A DNA stretch of 24,965 nucleotides from a virus, in the IMG/VR virus record IMGVR_UViG_3300009419_000087, positions 1 through 24,965 of that record. The stretch is one strand, 5' to 3'. The notes below the pieces were generated by a model, which was given only the letters and a program-made list of their open reading frames with translations, was not told where the DNA came from and ran no database searches. Below are positions 1 to 7,565 of this stretch, in pieces. The stretch's first letter is position 1, and every line of letters starts with the position of its first letter. Made by a program: the position numbers and the translations under genes.

Positions 1-1055
1 ATATAATACATATATACCATAATAAACGTTCTGGTATAACAATAGGTACTCCTCCTTTAGAACCAGTAAAAGATGATTTGTATACTCTTAGGAATATTGA
101 GCAATGTGCTGAAACAATGATCTATAGAAATGCATCACCTTTTATCCATGTTAAAGTTGGTGAAAAAGATGCACCTGCAAGAACATTAGCGGATGGAACA
201 TCAGAAGTAGATGTATATTCAGCGATCATAGATAACATGTTTGAGTATGGTGGAGTTGCAACTCCACACAGAGTTAGTATCGATTTAAAAGGGTCTGAGT
301 CGCAAGCACTTCGTTTAGAAAGTTATTTAACACATTTTCAACAAAGAGTTTTAGCAGGACTACAATGTTCTTCTGTCGACTTAGGTATAGGTACTAATAC
401 TCCTGGAGGTTCTGCTGGTATTATCTCACAAGGACTAAAAGATGATATTAGAGCTTATCAGAGAACTATATCTAATTTTATAACTAATCACATTCTTAAT
501 GAGTTACTATTAGAGTCTAATTATTATATAGGTAAGTTAGTAATACCTAAAAAAGAACAGGTAAGATTAGTATTCTCTGAGAATGATTTAGATTTAAAAA
601 TTAAAGTAGAAACACATTACTTAAATCTTTTTCAAGGTGGTTTAATTACTCAAGAGTTTGCTATGCAGCATATAACAAACATGACTAAGAAAGACATACA
701 GCCTCTTCCTAAAATAGATGGTCCAACAACAAAGGCTACTCCCGGAAAGAGTGCAAATGTTCTTAAAAGTAATAGTTCTGCCGGAAGAAAAATTAAAGAC
801 AGTATAGTTGATCCTGATATTGCTTATCCTACCTTATCTTACAAATGTAAAGTAGATGATCTAGAAGTATTAGATAATTTTGTCAAGACGGAAATGTTGC
901 TATTAGATATTAACTGTGATATACTAGATAATATCTATGAGCAAACTTTAGCTATTAAGAATAATTTAGGAGAATCCTATTCAATTAGAATTTTACAAGA
1001 TTCTCTAATAAGCCTTGCAATTGATAATTTAATTAATAATAGTACAGAGGAATAA
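1..1055 (+). CDS. Portal protein, C-terminal part (5' end outside window)
   Basis: The frame is open from the first complete codon at base 3 and ends with TAA at 1053-1055, so the gene starts upstream of the window. The visible N-terminal stretch (IYHNKRSG, then an Ile/Gly/Pro segment leading to YTLRNIEQCAETMIYRNASP) has the look of the central crown and clip region of phage portals. The middle has a Gly-rich loop (SVDLGIGTNTPGG) and long helical segments, and a less conserved C-terminal third follows. Portals form the 12-subunit ring at one capsid vertex through which DNA enters and leaves. The position just upstream of a protease-scaffold and the major capsid protein fits this. A TTG at base 78 could start a 325-residue version, but it has no ribosome site and would cut a continuous conserved segment, so I reject it. 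The assignment rests on remembered family pattern plus gene order. Confidence 0.75.
   Translation, partial: IIHIYHNKRSGITIGTPPLEPVKDDLYTLRNIEQCAETMIYRNASPFIHVKVGEKDAPARTLADGTSEVDVYSAIIDNMFEYGGVATPHRVSIDLKGSESQALRLESYLTHFQQRVLAGLQCSSVDLGIGTNTPGGSAGIISQGLKDDIRAYQRTISNFITNHILNELLLESNYYIGKLVIPKKEQVRLVFSENDLDLKIKVETHYLNLFQGGLITQEFAMQHITNMTKKDIQPLPKIDGPTTKATPGKSANVLKSNSSAGRKIKDSIVDPDIAYPTLSYKCKVDDLEVLDNFVKTEMLLLDINCDILDNIYEQTLAIKNNLGESYSIRILQDSLISLAIDNLINNSTEE
1046..1051 (+). promoter_or_regulatory. Ribosome binding site deciding a TTG start
   Basis: AGAGGA lies seven bases before the TTG at 1059 and overlaps the end of the portal gene. It supports TTG as the start of the protease-scaffold gene, since no ATG is available in frame nearby. 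Confidence 0.6.
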
Positions 1056-1058
1056 AAT

Positions 1059-2759
1059 TTGTTATTAAATGACTTAATTAAAATTAAGATTAACAAAGAA
1101 AAGCTTTTAGACATAAGAGATAGCGTAGATAAAGATATATCTAGTTTGAATGTTAAGATTGAGTCTTCACATTCAGGTATAATAAACGGTAACAATGTTT
1201 TTTATACCCCTAAATCCTTGAGACAAGGCGCAGAAACTTTAGTTAATCCATATGCAAAAAATCTTCAAAGAAGACACTATAATAAGTCTGTAGGGCCTAT
1301 TAAAAAAGCATATTATACCCAAACCGTAGAAAATGGTAATCAATATTTAAATGCTATTGAGTCTGCTAAGACTCCTTTAGATCTTGTTGATGCTGTTAAT
1401 ACATACCTTACATCTACTACTTATAAATCACGACAAACTTTAGGTTTAGGTGCTCTTTTTATTGAAGGTAGTATTTTTGATGTAAATAAAATAAAGGAAT
1501 TAAAAGATAATGCTGTAGGTCATGTATCTATTGCAGGTGATAGTACTAGTGCATACTGTAGTATTTGTGCAAAACATGCTGGGACTTGTTCTCATGAGCC
1601 AGGAAAAACTTATAATAGAAGAAAGGCTTTTACAATTGTCGACGCAGCTTTACTAGACCATGTATCTTTTGAAGACTATCCTGCAGATTCTGCAACAAAA
1701 ACTTACTTACTAGAAGATGAGCTTATTGCTTCCCATTTAGATATAACTGATATTACACAAACACAACAAGGAACATCTATGAAACTTACGTTACAAGAAA
1801 TTAAAGATAAGCTAAGTAATGTTGAAGAACTATATACTAGTCTAAATATTAATAAAACTTTAGCTTTAAAAGATAGCGAACAAGATTCTGACTATCTATT
1901 TACAGAAGAAAAATTACTTGCTCTTAATACAAAGCAAGCTATCTATATTGCACAAACTATTCTTACTGAACTAGAAGATTCGGAAGATAAAGAATTTTTA
2001 GTTGCTAAAGTTGAAGAAGCTAAGAAAGATGTTCTTGGTGAAATTACTTTTGAAGAACTTACTGCAGAAGTTTTAGCTAAAGAAGAAGCAGAGCCAGAAG
2101 TCAAAGAAGTTGCTAAAATAGATAATACTGAAGTTTTAACAGCTATTAGTACTCTTACTGCAAAGTTAGAAGAACTACAGACAAGTGTTGTTGGGTTACA
2201 AGATGCTAAGTCAAGTACTTTAGCACAAAAAGAATTAGTTGCATTGCGCGCTGACTTGAAAAACAAAAACACATTGGTTGCACAGTTGACATCAGAATTA
2301 AAAGATGCTATACTGAATGAAGTTTCAAGTAAAATTGAAGATGCTGATAAAAAAGCTAAACTATTAGAACAACTTGCAGATAAATCTGTAGCAGAAATTA
2401 AGACTGCTGTTGCACTGCTAGATAGCGTATCTACTAAGCCTGCTGCTGTAGAACCTCCAGCAACTCCAGAGACTACTATCGAAGATTCAAAAAAAGAAGC
2501 TACTCCTGATCTAAGCGTCGTTAATAAAATCGAAGCTACTGAAATAATGGATAACAAAGAAAAAACTCCAGAAGAAATTGAAATTGAAGATTCAATTAAT
2601 TTAGTTAATACTTTAGTTACTAGCTTAGCTTTAGAAGATAGTGCTGTTTTAACACAAACACAGTTTGCAAAAGAATACAAAAAAATCGTGAATACTCATG
2701 GTTTCAAAGTAGCAAAACAATTTGCAGATACATTAAAAAATAAACATAAAATTAAGTGA
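1059..2759 (+). CDS. Prohead maturation protease fused to scaffold domain
   Basis: Starts with TTG, preceded by AGAGGA at 1046-1051, three bases after the portal stop; no in-frame ATG lies near. Residues 1-220 look like a capsid maturation protease. H155 (in VGHVSIAGDS) and S203 (in DHVSFEDYPAD) are 48 residues apart, close to the His-Ser spacing I recall for the HK97 protease, and the second segment matches the usual EVSxVxxPA-type strand around the catalytic Ser. Between them sits a Cys/His cluster, C167-x2-C170-x6-C177-x-H179, followed by PGKTY, which recurs in myophage proteases of this kind and could bind zinc. Residues 225-566 are acidic, Ala/Glu/Lys-rich and largely coiled-coil, with a Pro-rich linker near 465-475, as expected for a scaffold. 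The protease would cleave scaffold and capsid subunits during head maturation. The protease call is fairly firm; the catalytic residues are inferred. Confidence 0.72.
   Translation: MLLNDLIKIKINKEKLLDIRDSVDKDISSLNVKIESSHSGIINGNNVFYTPKSLRQGAETLVNPYAKNLQRRHYNKSVGPIKKAYYTQTVENGNQYLNAIESAKTPLDLVDAVNTYLTSTTYKSRQTLGLGALFIEGSIFDVNKIKELKDNAVGHVSIAGDSTSAYCSICAKHAGTCSHEPGKTYNRRKAFTIVDAALLDHVSFEDYPADSATKTYLLEDELIASHLDITDITQTQQGTSMKLTLQEIKDKLSNVEELYTSLNINKTLALKDSEQDSDYLFTEEKLLALNTKQAIYIAQTILTELEDSEDKEFLVAKVEEAKKDVLGEITFEELTAEVLAKEEAEPEVKEVAKIDNTEVLTAISTLTAKLEELQTSVVGLQDAKSSTLAQKELVALRADLKNKNTLVAQLTSELKDAILNEVSSKIEDADKKAKLLEQLADKSVAEIKTAVALLDSVSTKPAAVEPPATPETTIEDSKKEATPDLSVVNKIEATEIMDNKEKTPEEIEIEDSINLVNTLVTSLALEDSAVLTQTQFAKEYKKIVNTHGFKVAKQFADTLKNKHKIK
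1779..2759 (+). CDS. Candidate internal-start scaffold protein (nested in protease gene)
   Basis: An in-frame ATG at 1779 has AAGGA at 1768-1772, six bases upstream. This initiation signal is better than the one used by the full-length gene. The product would be 326 residues, beginning MKLTLQEIKDKL and comprising the acidic coiled-coil half without the protease domain. Several phages, such as lambda with C and Nu3, make extra scaffold this way. The start falls right at the boundary between the protease-like and coiled-coil parts, which is what a functional nested start would need. Seen: the ribosome site, the start codon, the frame and the domain boundary. Inferred: that it is used. Confidence 0.5.
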   Translation: MKLTLQEIKDKLSNVEELYTSLNINKTLALKDSEQDSDYLFTEEKLLALNTKQAIYIAQTILTELEDSEDKEFLVAKVEEAKKDVLGEITFEELTAEVLAKEEAEPEVKEVAKIDNTEVLTAISTLTAKLEELQTSVVGLQDAKSSTLAQKELVALRADLKNKNTLVAQLTSELKDAILNEVSSKIEDADKKAKLLEQLADKSVAEIKTAVALLDSVSTKPAAVEPPATPETTIEDSKKEATPDLSVVNKIEATEIMDNKEKTPEEIEIEDSINLVNTLVTSLALEDSAVLTQTQFAKEYKKIVNTHGFKVAKQFADTLKNKHKIK

Positions 2760-2777
2760 TATCGAGGATATTAAAAT

Positions 2778-3725
2778 ATGGCAACTTATGATAGTTTTGC
2801 AAACAACACACAAAACCGTACTGGCTATGAAATTCCACTACAACATACTCCATCACATGGTTTCTCTGATGGTATAGCACCTGCTGGTACGTTCCGTGTA
2901 GCTCCTTATCTACCATTACTACGTTACAATGAAGAAAAATTTGTTGATATCGTTATTGCTAGTGGTAAAATTGTAGCATTTGATTCTAAGGGTGCAATTG
3001 TACCTGCTGGTCTACGTTTTGAAGCTGAAGCTTACGCTGCTGCGTTGGCTACAAGTGTTGCGGCTGCTGATACTCAGGCTCTAGTACGTTACACATCAAT
3101 AGACGTTCAAAAGAAAATTAGAAACTTTAAAGGCGAGTTGGTAGTTGCTAACGAACCAGTTGTAAAATCATTCTTCACTGGCACAGTATTAGATAACGAA
3201 GTATCGTTCTATTGTGGTGTTACAATGGGAGAAGTATTTGCACACGCTGGCGGAAACAACCAAAATCCAACTAGACTAAATTATACAAACTTCAACCGTC
3301 AACCAAACATTGGCTTCATGTGTGATTACCATCAACAGTACGCAGTAGTTAAAGACTTGGCAACTATCCGTACTGCACCTCAAGTTGGTGTTGCGGCTCT
3401 TGTAGCACAGCCTACTGAATTTGCTCATGGTACTTTCATTACTTATGATCGTGAATCAAACTTTGTACCTTGTGCTAAGCATGGTTTTGGATCAGCTAAT
3501 CTAGCTGCTGTTATTGGTCAGGTTACTGGTGTAACTATATTTAGAGATTCTGCTACTGATGCTGAAGTTACAAATCATAACTTCCTAGATAAAGTTGTAG
3601 CTCCTAATGCAGCTACTGCAACTGCTATGAACCAGATTCCAAACTCTGAAAATGGTGGTAAAGGTAGTTATCTAATTCAATCAAATGGTTACGCAGTTGT
3701 AGAATTCGGTCTACATTTCCGTTAA
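2778..3725 (+). CDS. Probable capsid decoration or other head structural protein
   Basis: ATG start with GAGGA at 2764-2768. The 315-residue product lies between the protease-scaffold and the major capsid gene, a slot often held by a head decoration or cement protein. Residues about 55-80 (DIVIASGKIVAFDSKGAIVP, then AGL) have the small beta pattern seen in decoration proteins, where a Gly-turn and an 'xxPAG' edge recur. The composition is that of an abundant virion protein: Ala-, Val- and Asn-rich, few charges, no membrane segment, and many CGT arginine codons as in the capsid gene. No catalytic motif is visible. It could instead be a second capsid-shell component. The structural role is likely; the exact function is inferred from position and a short motif. 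Confidence 0.55.
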   Translation: MATYDSFANNTQNRTGYEIPLQHTPSHGFSDGIAPAGTFRVAPYLPLLRYNEEKFVDIVIASGKIVAFDSKGAIVPAGLRFEAEAYAAALATSVAAADTQALVRYTSIDVQKKIRNFKGELVVANEPVVKSFFTGTVLDNEVSFYCGVTMGEVFAHAGGNNQNPTRLNYTNFNRQPNIGFMCDYHQQYAVVKDLATIRTAPQVGVAALVAQPTEFAHGTFITYDRESNFVPCAKHGFGSANLAAVIGQVTGVTIFRDSATDAEVTNHNFLDKVVAPNAATATAMNQIPNSENGGKGSYLIQSNGYAVVEFGLHFR

Positions 3726-3758
3726 TAACTAATTATAATTTAAAACAAGGATAAATAA

Positions 3759-4940
3759 ATGAAATTTGAAGATCTAAAAAAATTAGTACTTTCTGCTGGT
3801 TATGACGCAGAAGCTGATGTGCAGTTCAGTATCAGTGATGCTATCAATACTGCAGATGCTCCTCAGATGCTTACCCGCATCTATACGGAAATTGTACAAA
3901 GTGCAGTTGAAATGCAAATGGTTGGCCAACGTCTAATTAAAACTATGCGTTTTAACGATGTTATCGGTAACTCTGTAGCATACAAATGGATTGGTGCTGG
4001 TAACGTTCCTTCGAGCTATCGTGCTGAAGGTGCTGAATACCCAGAATTCAGTCTAGCAGTTGGTTCAACTTCTATGATTAAAGCTCAATTTGAACAACAC
4101 GGATATGTTGTTAAAATTACTCGTGAGCAAATTCAACAATCTCAGTGGGATGTTATTACATTACACATTACTGAAGCTGCTAAAGCGTTAGCACGTAACA
4201 AAGAAAAAGCAATTTTTCAATTGTTTGACAGCCAAGGTGTTGTTGTTTTTGATAATGACGGTGGTCCTGGTGATTCGTTGAAAGGTAGATGTAACGGTCG
4301 TGACATTTTCGGTGTTAAGAACGGTGCTATTACTCAAGAAGATTTGTTTGACATGTATTGCGAAGGCTTATCTAATGGATACAATCCAAACGTAATCCTA
4401 GTTCATCCACTAGCATTCCCGATCTTCCAGAAAGATCCTATTTTACGTAACGCTGGTTACAACATGTATAACCCACGTGAGTTTATTAATAGTAAATTAA
4501 ATCCTATTAATTCTTATAAGAATGGTACAATTGATACATGGAGAAACCAACAACGTACTGCTACTGGTAAAGCACAACGTTTGTCAGAAGATGAAATTGC
4601 ACTAACTACTACTGGTTTCAATAGATTGCCAAGTTACAGCCCACTCTCAGGAATGACTGTTATTACTTCGCACTTAGTACCATTTGACCGTGTAAATCAA
4701 ACTACAAGTATCATCATGATTGATACAGAATCGTCAGGTGTTCTAAACGTACAAGCTCCTCTAACCGTAGATTCATGGGAAGAAATGAGCCGTGAGATCA
4801 CTGCAGTTCGTATCAAAGAAGCTTACAGTATCGATGTTATTGACGGTGGTTTAGGTATTCTTGTTGCTAAGAATATTCCATTAGTTGCTAACGAAATCAT
4901 GCTAAATCCACAAGTTGTTATCAACGATCTAACTGATTAA
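3759..4940 (+). CDS. Major capsid protein (HK97 fold)
   Basis: ATG start with ACAAGGA at 3745-3751. The 393-residue protein has the features of an HK97-type shell protein. The N-terminal segment is helical and acidic. A central block (residues about 60-150) includes the passage with SSYRAEGAEYPEF and a VKITREQIQQSQWDV helix resembling the spine-helix region. A passage around NPNVILVHPLAFPIFQKDPI then leads to RN, typical of the axial domain in myophage capsid proteins. Fourteen of its seventeen arginine codons are CGN, while neighbouring neck genes use AGA or AGG, as expected for the most abundant product. A strong terminator follows. It assembles on the scaffold and is probably trimmed by the protease at 1059. 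The cleavage site is not evident from sequence alone. Confidence 0.88.
   Translation: MKFEDLKKLVLSAGYDAEADVQFSISDAINTADAPQMLTRIYTEIVQSAVEMQMVGQRLIKTMRFNDVIGNSVAYKWIGAGNVPSSYRAEGAEYPEFSLAVGSTSMIKAQFEQHGYVVKITREQIQQSQWDVITLHITEAAKALARNKEKAIFQLFDSQGVVVFDNDGGPGDSLKGRCNGRDIFGVKNGAITQEDLFDMYCEGLSNGYNPNVILVHPLAFPIFQKDPILRNAGYNMYNPREFINSKLNPINSYKNGTIDTWRNQQRTATGKAQRLSEDEIALTTTGFNRLPSYSPLSGMTVITSHLVPFDRVNQTTSIIMIDTESSGVLNVQAPLTVDSWEEMSREITAVRIKEAYSIDVIDGGLGILVAKNIPLVANEIMLNPQVVINDLTD
4421..4437. repeat. Inverted repeat within the capsid gene
   Basis: GATCTT and AAGATC are perfect 6-bp arms around CCAGA, in the codons for IFQKD. It matches the core of the longer hairpin in the tube gene at 10891-10911. 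Confidence 0.4.
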
Positions 4941-4959
4941 TAGTTAACAACTTTACAGT

Positions 4960-4990
4960 AAAAGCCCTTTATATTGTTAAAGGGCTTTTT
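4960..4990 (+). terminator. Rho-independent terminator after the capsid gene
   Basis: An 11-bp perfect stem (4960-4970 with 4979-4989; core AAAGCCCTTT) has an 8-base loop ATATTGTT and runs into a T tract. It begins twenty bases after the capsid stop. Only 25 bases separate it from the next start codon, so it most likely lowers rather than ends expression of the downstream genes, or protects the 3' end of the capsid message. Confidence 0.85.
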
Positions 4991-5015
4991 ACAAGAAAAA
5001 TAAAAGGATAAATAA

Positions 5016-5405
5016 ATGATTACATTAAGAATTGGAAACAAATCGGCTTTCTTTTTTTGTGGTGATATTAAACTTTCTAGAAAAAGCTTTCCAAAAGTAT
5101 CTTTAGAGGTATCTAGCATTCCTGCTAATATTGCTCAAGGTCTTATGAGAGGTATTTCTGGTGGTACAGTTATAGTAAGTGAAGAAGATAAATTAGCAAT
5201 ACAAAGTATTATTGATGCCTCTAAAGAATCTGCTGTAAAGGAAGTATCAGTTACAAGTTCTGAAGAAGAAAAACCAGTTACTACAGAAGAAGTAAAGAGT
5301 GTTGAAGCTAGTGAAGAAGCTCCTGCTGTTGTTACTCCTGCACCGAAACAAGCTCGTCAGAAAAAAGCTGCTCCAGCTACTACAGAAAAACCTAGCGAAG
5401 AATAA
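5016..5405 (+). CDS. Small unknown protein with acidic Ala/Pro-rich tail
   Basis: ATG start with AAAAGGA upstream; the AAGGATAAATAAATG start region is nearly identical to that of the capsid gene. The product is 129 residues. The first 65 or so look folded, with short strands (MITLRIGNKSAFFF) and a helix rich in small residues (PANIAQGLMRGISGG). From about residue 72 it becomes low complexity: Glu/Val/Thr repeats, then an Ala/Pro/Lys/Gln segment (VTPAPKQARQKKAAPATTEK) that is probably disordered. I do not recognise the family. Its place directly after the capsid terminator suggests a minor head protein or an assembly factor. No catalytic residues or membrane segments are visible. Confidence 0.7.
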   Translation: MITLRIGNKSAFFFCGDIKLSRKSFPKVSLEVSSIPANIAQGLMRGISGGTVIVSEEDKLAIQSIIDASKESAVKEVSVTSSEEEKPVTTEEVKSVEASEEAPAVVTPAPKQARQKKAAPATTEKPSEE

Positions 5406-5420
5406 TAAATAAGGTGTTAT

Positions 5421-6500
5421 ATGAATATAGTATTAATTAATACAGAAAAAGAATTAAAATCCTTTCCTATAACACAAAGTATTAAATTAAAATCTGATAC
5501 TAATATAGAAGACAATGATTTACAAAATACCATACACTTGTTTGAAGTCACAAGAAAAGACTCTTTAGTGAATTTGGGTAACCCTTTTAATTATAATTTA
5601 AGTTTAATTAAAAGAGATTTTGATAAAGTTGATCTAGCTTTTAGTAAGATTTTAGAACCAGATGTCGTACCAGATAGCTATTTAATTAATATTACACCTA
5701 AACAACCTTTAGATTTATTATCTACTTACTTACTGTATATAGATAAAAATATAAGCAAACCCTATTTAGAAGTAGGTAAGTTAGTTAGTAAGAGTTTGTC
5801 AACAGTAACTGTTAAATCTTTAGATGACATAGATACAGATATATCGAATATTGAAATTAAGATACTAGAAACTACTAGATTATTAAAAAATCAAAGTCTT
5901 GTAAAAATTGAGACAGTAGTTAATTATCAGCCTATTAGTGCTAAGCAAATTAGTCTAGATTTAAAGAAAGATAATAAGTTAGTATTTAAGAATATTGAAA
6001 TTTGTTTTGAAAGTCCAGTGTATATAAAAGATGAAACTTTTAACATAGTAGTAAATAGAAGAGAAACAGCTTTACAAGATTCTCTTAGTTATTTAATAGA
6101 TACCTGTGGAAACTCTGACATACTTCCTATGGAAGTTGAAGAAGCGTCTACTAAGGTAAGTAATCAAGCTATACTAGATTTTTATAACACTCCAATATCT
6201 CCTAACTTACCTATTACTTACACACTAGAATATTTGAGTTTAAATACTATACTTATTAGCTTACCAGATACAATAACAAAAGAACAAATAGATATAGAAA
6301 ATATAACAGTAGTAAATAAGTATGCATTTAATAACTACTTATTGAATAACCTAAAATTATTTGATGATTCTTTAAAATACATATTAAAAGTAACTTGGGA
6401 TGATTTTGAAAACGCTATAATTATAGATTTATTCTATACTCCAGAAGAATTATTAGAAGCTCAAGTAGACACTATGTTTATTGATTTATCAGGATGGTAA
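5421..6500 (+). CDS. Unknown protein of the head-tail region
   Basis: ATG start with AAGG at 5411-5414, fifteen bases after the previous stop. The product is 359 residues, rich in Leu, Ile, Asp, Asn and Lys, with alternating hydrophobic patterning that suggests a mainly beta protein. No known motif, signal peptide, transmembrane helix or Cys cluster is evident. All five arginine codons are AGA, in sharp contrast to the capsid gene, which suggests a low-copy product. The end overlaps the ribosome binding site of the next gene (AGGATGG at 6491-6497), so the two are likely translated together. The setting between capsid and sheath makes a neck, connector or minor head protein most likely. I do not recognise the family. 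Confidence 0.65.
   Translation: MNIVLINTEKELKSFPITQSIKLKSDTNIEDNDLQNTIHLFEVTRKDSLVNLGNPFNYNLSLIKRDFDKVDLAFSKILEPDVVPDSYLINITPKQPLDLLSTYLLYIDKNISKPYLEVGKLVSKSLSTVTVKSLDDIDTDISNIEIKILETTRLLKNQSLVKIETVVNYQPISAKQISLDLKKDNKLVFKNIEICFESPVYIKDETFNIVVNRRETALQDSLSYLIDTCGNSDILPMEVEEASTKVSNQAILDFYNTPISPNLPITYTLEYLSLNTILISLPDTITKEQIDIENITVVNKYAFNNYLLNNLKLFDDSLKYILKVTWDDFENAIIIDLFYTPEELLEAQVDTMFIDLSGW
6491..6497 (+). promoter_or_regulatory. Ribosome binding site deciding the start at 6505
   Basis: AGGATGG lies seven bases before ATG 6505 and inside the last codons of the preceding gene. It favours 6505 over an in-frame TTG at 6481, which lies upstream of this site. Confidence 0.6.
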
Positions 6501-6504
6501 AAGA

Positions 6505-6885
6505 ATGCTAATATTCTTAAGAAGTATGTACGGAAATTACGGTCCAATGACTTCTAGTAGGTTCATTGAAGATTCTCTGTTAGTTGATAAGAATAAAAAT
6601 AGCTGTTTAATTTACATTAAAAATATAAGTAATGATAGTGTTACACTAGATCAAATTACTTGCAAAAGTAATTTAAATTACAGGATAAGACTCTTAACTA
6701 ATCAAGAAAGATTATCTGCAGAAGCAGATCAAAATTTTGTAGATAGTTTAAGTTACACGCTTAACGACTTAGATGTTAATACAACAATAAGTAGTCAAGG
6801 GAGTGTAGCTCTAGCGTTAAAATACTTTGATACAGATTTTAACAAAATAAAAAATAAGCTATTATTAGAGGTACAATATTTATGA
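6505..6885 (+). CDS. Small unknown neck-region protein
   Basis: I place the start at ATG 6505 because of the well-spaced AGGATGG. A TTG at 6481 would add eight residues that overlap the previous gene, and an ATG at 6526 is a shorter option. The product is 126 residues, with a GNYGPMTSSRF segment near the N-terminus and then alternating polar and hydrophobic residues typical of beta strands (CLIYIKNISNDSVTLDQITC). It resembles a small Ig-like or jelly-roll fold, but I cannot name a family. It ends with TGA inside an ATGA overlap with the next gene, so translation is coupled. A minor structural role in the head-tail connector is the simplest reading. Confidence 0.6.
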   Translation: MLIFLRSMYGNYGPMTSSRFIEDSLLVDKNKNSCLIYIKNISNDSVTLDQITCKSNLNYRIRLLTNQERLSAEADQNFVDSLSYTLNDLDVNTTISSQGSVALALKYFDTDFNKIKNKLLLEVQYL

Positions 6886-7565
6886 ATATTGAATTAAACA
6901 TTACAATACCACTAATAAACTCTACACAAACAATTAAGGCAAATAGTCAATTACTATTGTATCCTTTTTACTGTATGGAAGCGGATGTTGTAAATCCTTT
7001 TGAAGAATTTGAAGAGAATAAATCAATATTTGTTAGACAAATTATATTTAACAACTCAATTAAAGTTCTAACTGAAACAAAAAAGTTAGAAATGTTTAAT
7101 ATACTAGCTGAAGAAGATTTGTTTGCTCTTAGAAGAGAGTATACAATTTGTTTATCTACTTACGAACTAACTAAGAAAATGAAATTAGACTATGTAGGTA
7201 CAATTAGCAGAGCTAAGAAGTTAGGCGATTTTGAAGTCTCAACTTCTAAAAAAACTGACTCACTAGTTGTAGACAGATTATTAAAAGATACTAAAGAGTG
7301 TCTAGAGTACTTTACTGGTTTTATTAAAGAGTTAGAGAGTGAGAAAGTTCTACCAAGATACTTTGCTAAAGGTTCTCTAAATATAACTTCTACCTACTCA
7401 GGTAGTAGATTATGGTGGTTATCTGGAATGACTCCTAATATAACAGATGCGTATGCAAGTTCTAAAGCTTTATATAATAATAAGCAGTTTAAAATAGGTA
7501 ATTTTACCGTAAGGAGAGACTATGTTCCAGAATCCAGAGCTGGATATACAGAAGGAAATGTATGA
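6882..7565 (+). CDS. Unknown neck-region protein, possible head-tail adaptor
   Basis: ATG start in an ATGA overlap with the previous stop, with AGAGG at 6867-6871. The product is 227 residues. The N-terminal half mixes strands and helices (LLLYPFYCMEADVV; ILAEEDLFALRREYTICLS). The C-terminal half has a helix-rich stretch (LLKDTKECLEYFTGFIKELE) and then an aromatic patch, GSRLWWLSGMTPN. The last 44 bases also encode the start of the next gene in another frame. I do not recognise the family. Location among small co-translated genes between capsid and sheath suggests a connector or head completion component. No nuclease or protease motif is visible. Confidence 0.6.
   Translation: MNIELNITIPLINSTQTIKANSQLLLYPFYCMEADVVNPFEEFEENKSIFVRQIIFNNSIKVLTETKKLEMFNILAEEDLFALRREYTICLSTYELTKKMKLDYVGTISRAKKLGDFEVSTSKKTDSLVVDRLLKDTKECLEYFTGFIKELESEKVLPRYFAKGSLNITSTYSGSRLWWLSGMTPNITDAYASSKALYNNKQFKIGNFTVRRDYVPESRAGYTEGNV
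7511..7516 (+). promoter_or_regulatory. Strong ribosome binding site inside the preceding gene
   Basis: AAGGAG, a consensus Shine-Dalgarno core, lies five bases before ATG 7522 while the preceding frame is still being translated. It supports a true 44-base overlap of the two genes. Confidence 0.7.

Noticed and set aside
78-80. TTG at 78 as the start of the portal gene
   Set aside because: The frame is open to the window edge with portal-like sequence upstream, and no ribosome site precedes the TTG.
1943-2680. Long minus-strand reading frame (245 residues) opposite the scaffold region
   Set aside because: It is Ser/Ala/Leu-rich, as expected from the reverse of an acidic coiled-coil gene, has no ribosome site, and lies wholly inside a well-supported plus-strand gene. 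The other minus-strand frames, such as 20855-21283, are of the same kind.
3750-3761. T4-like late promoter (TATAAATA-type) at GATAAATAAATG before the capsid and other genes
   Set aside because: The sequence abuts the start codon, leaving no room for a leader, and is better explained as a common ribosome-site spacer in AT-rich DNA.
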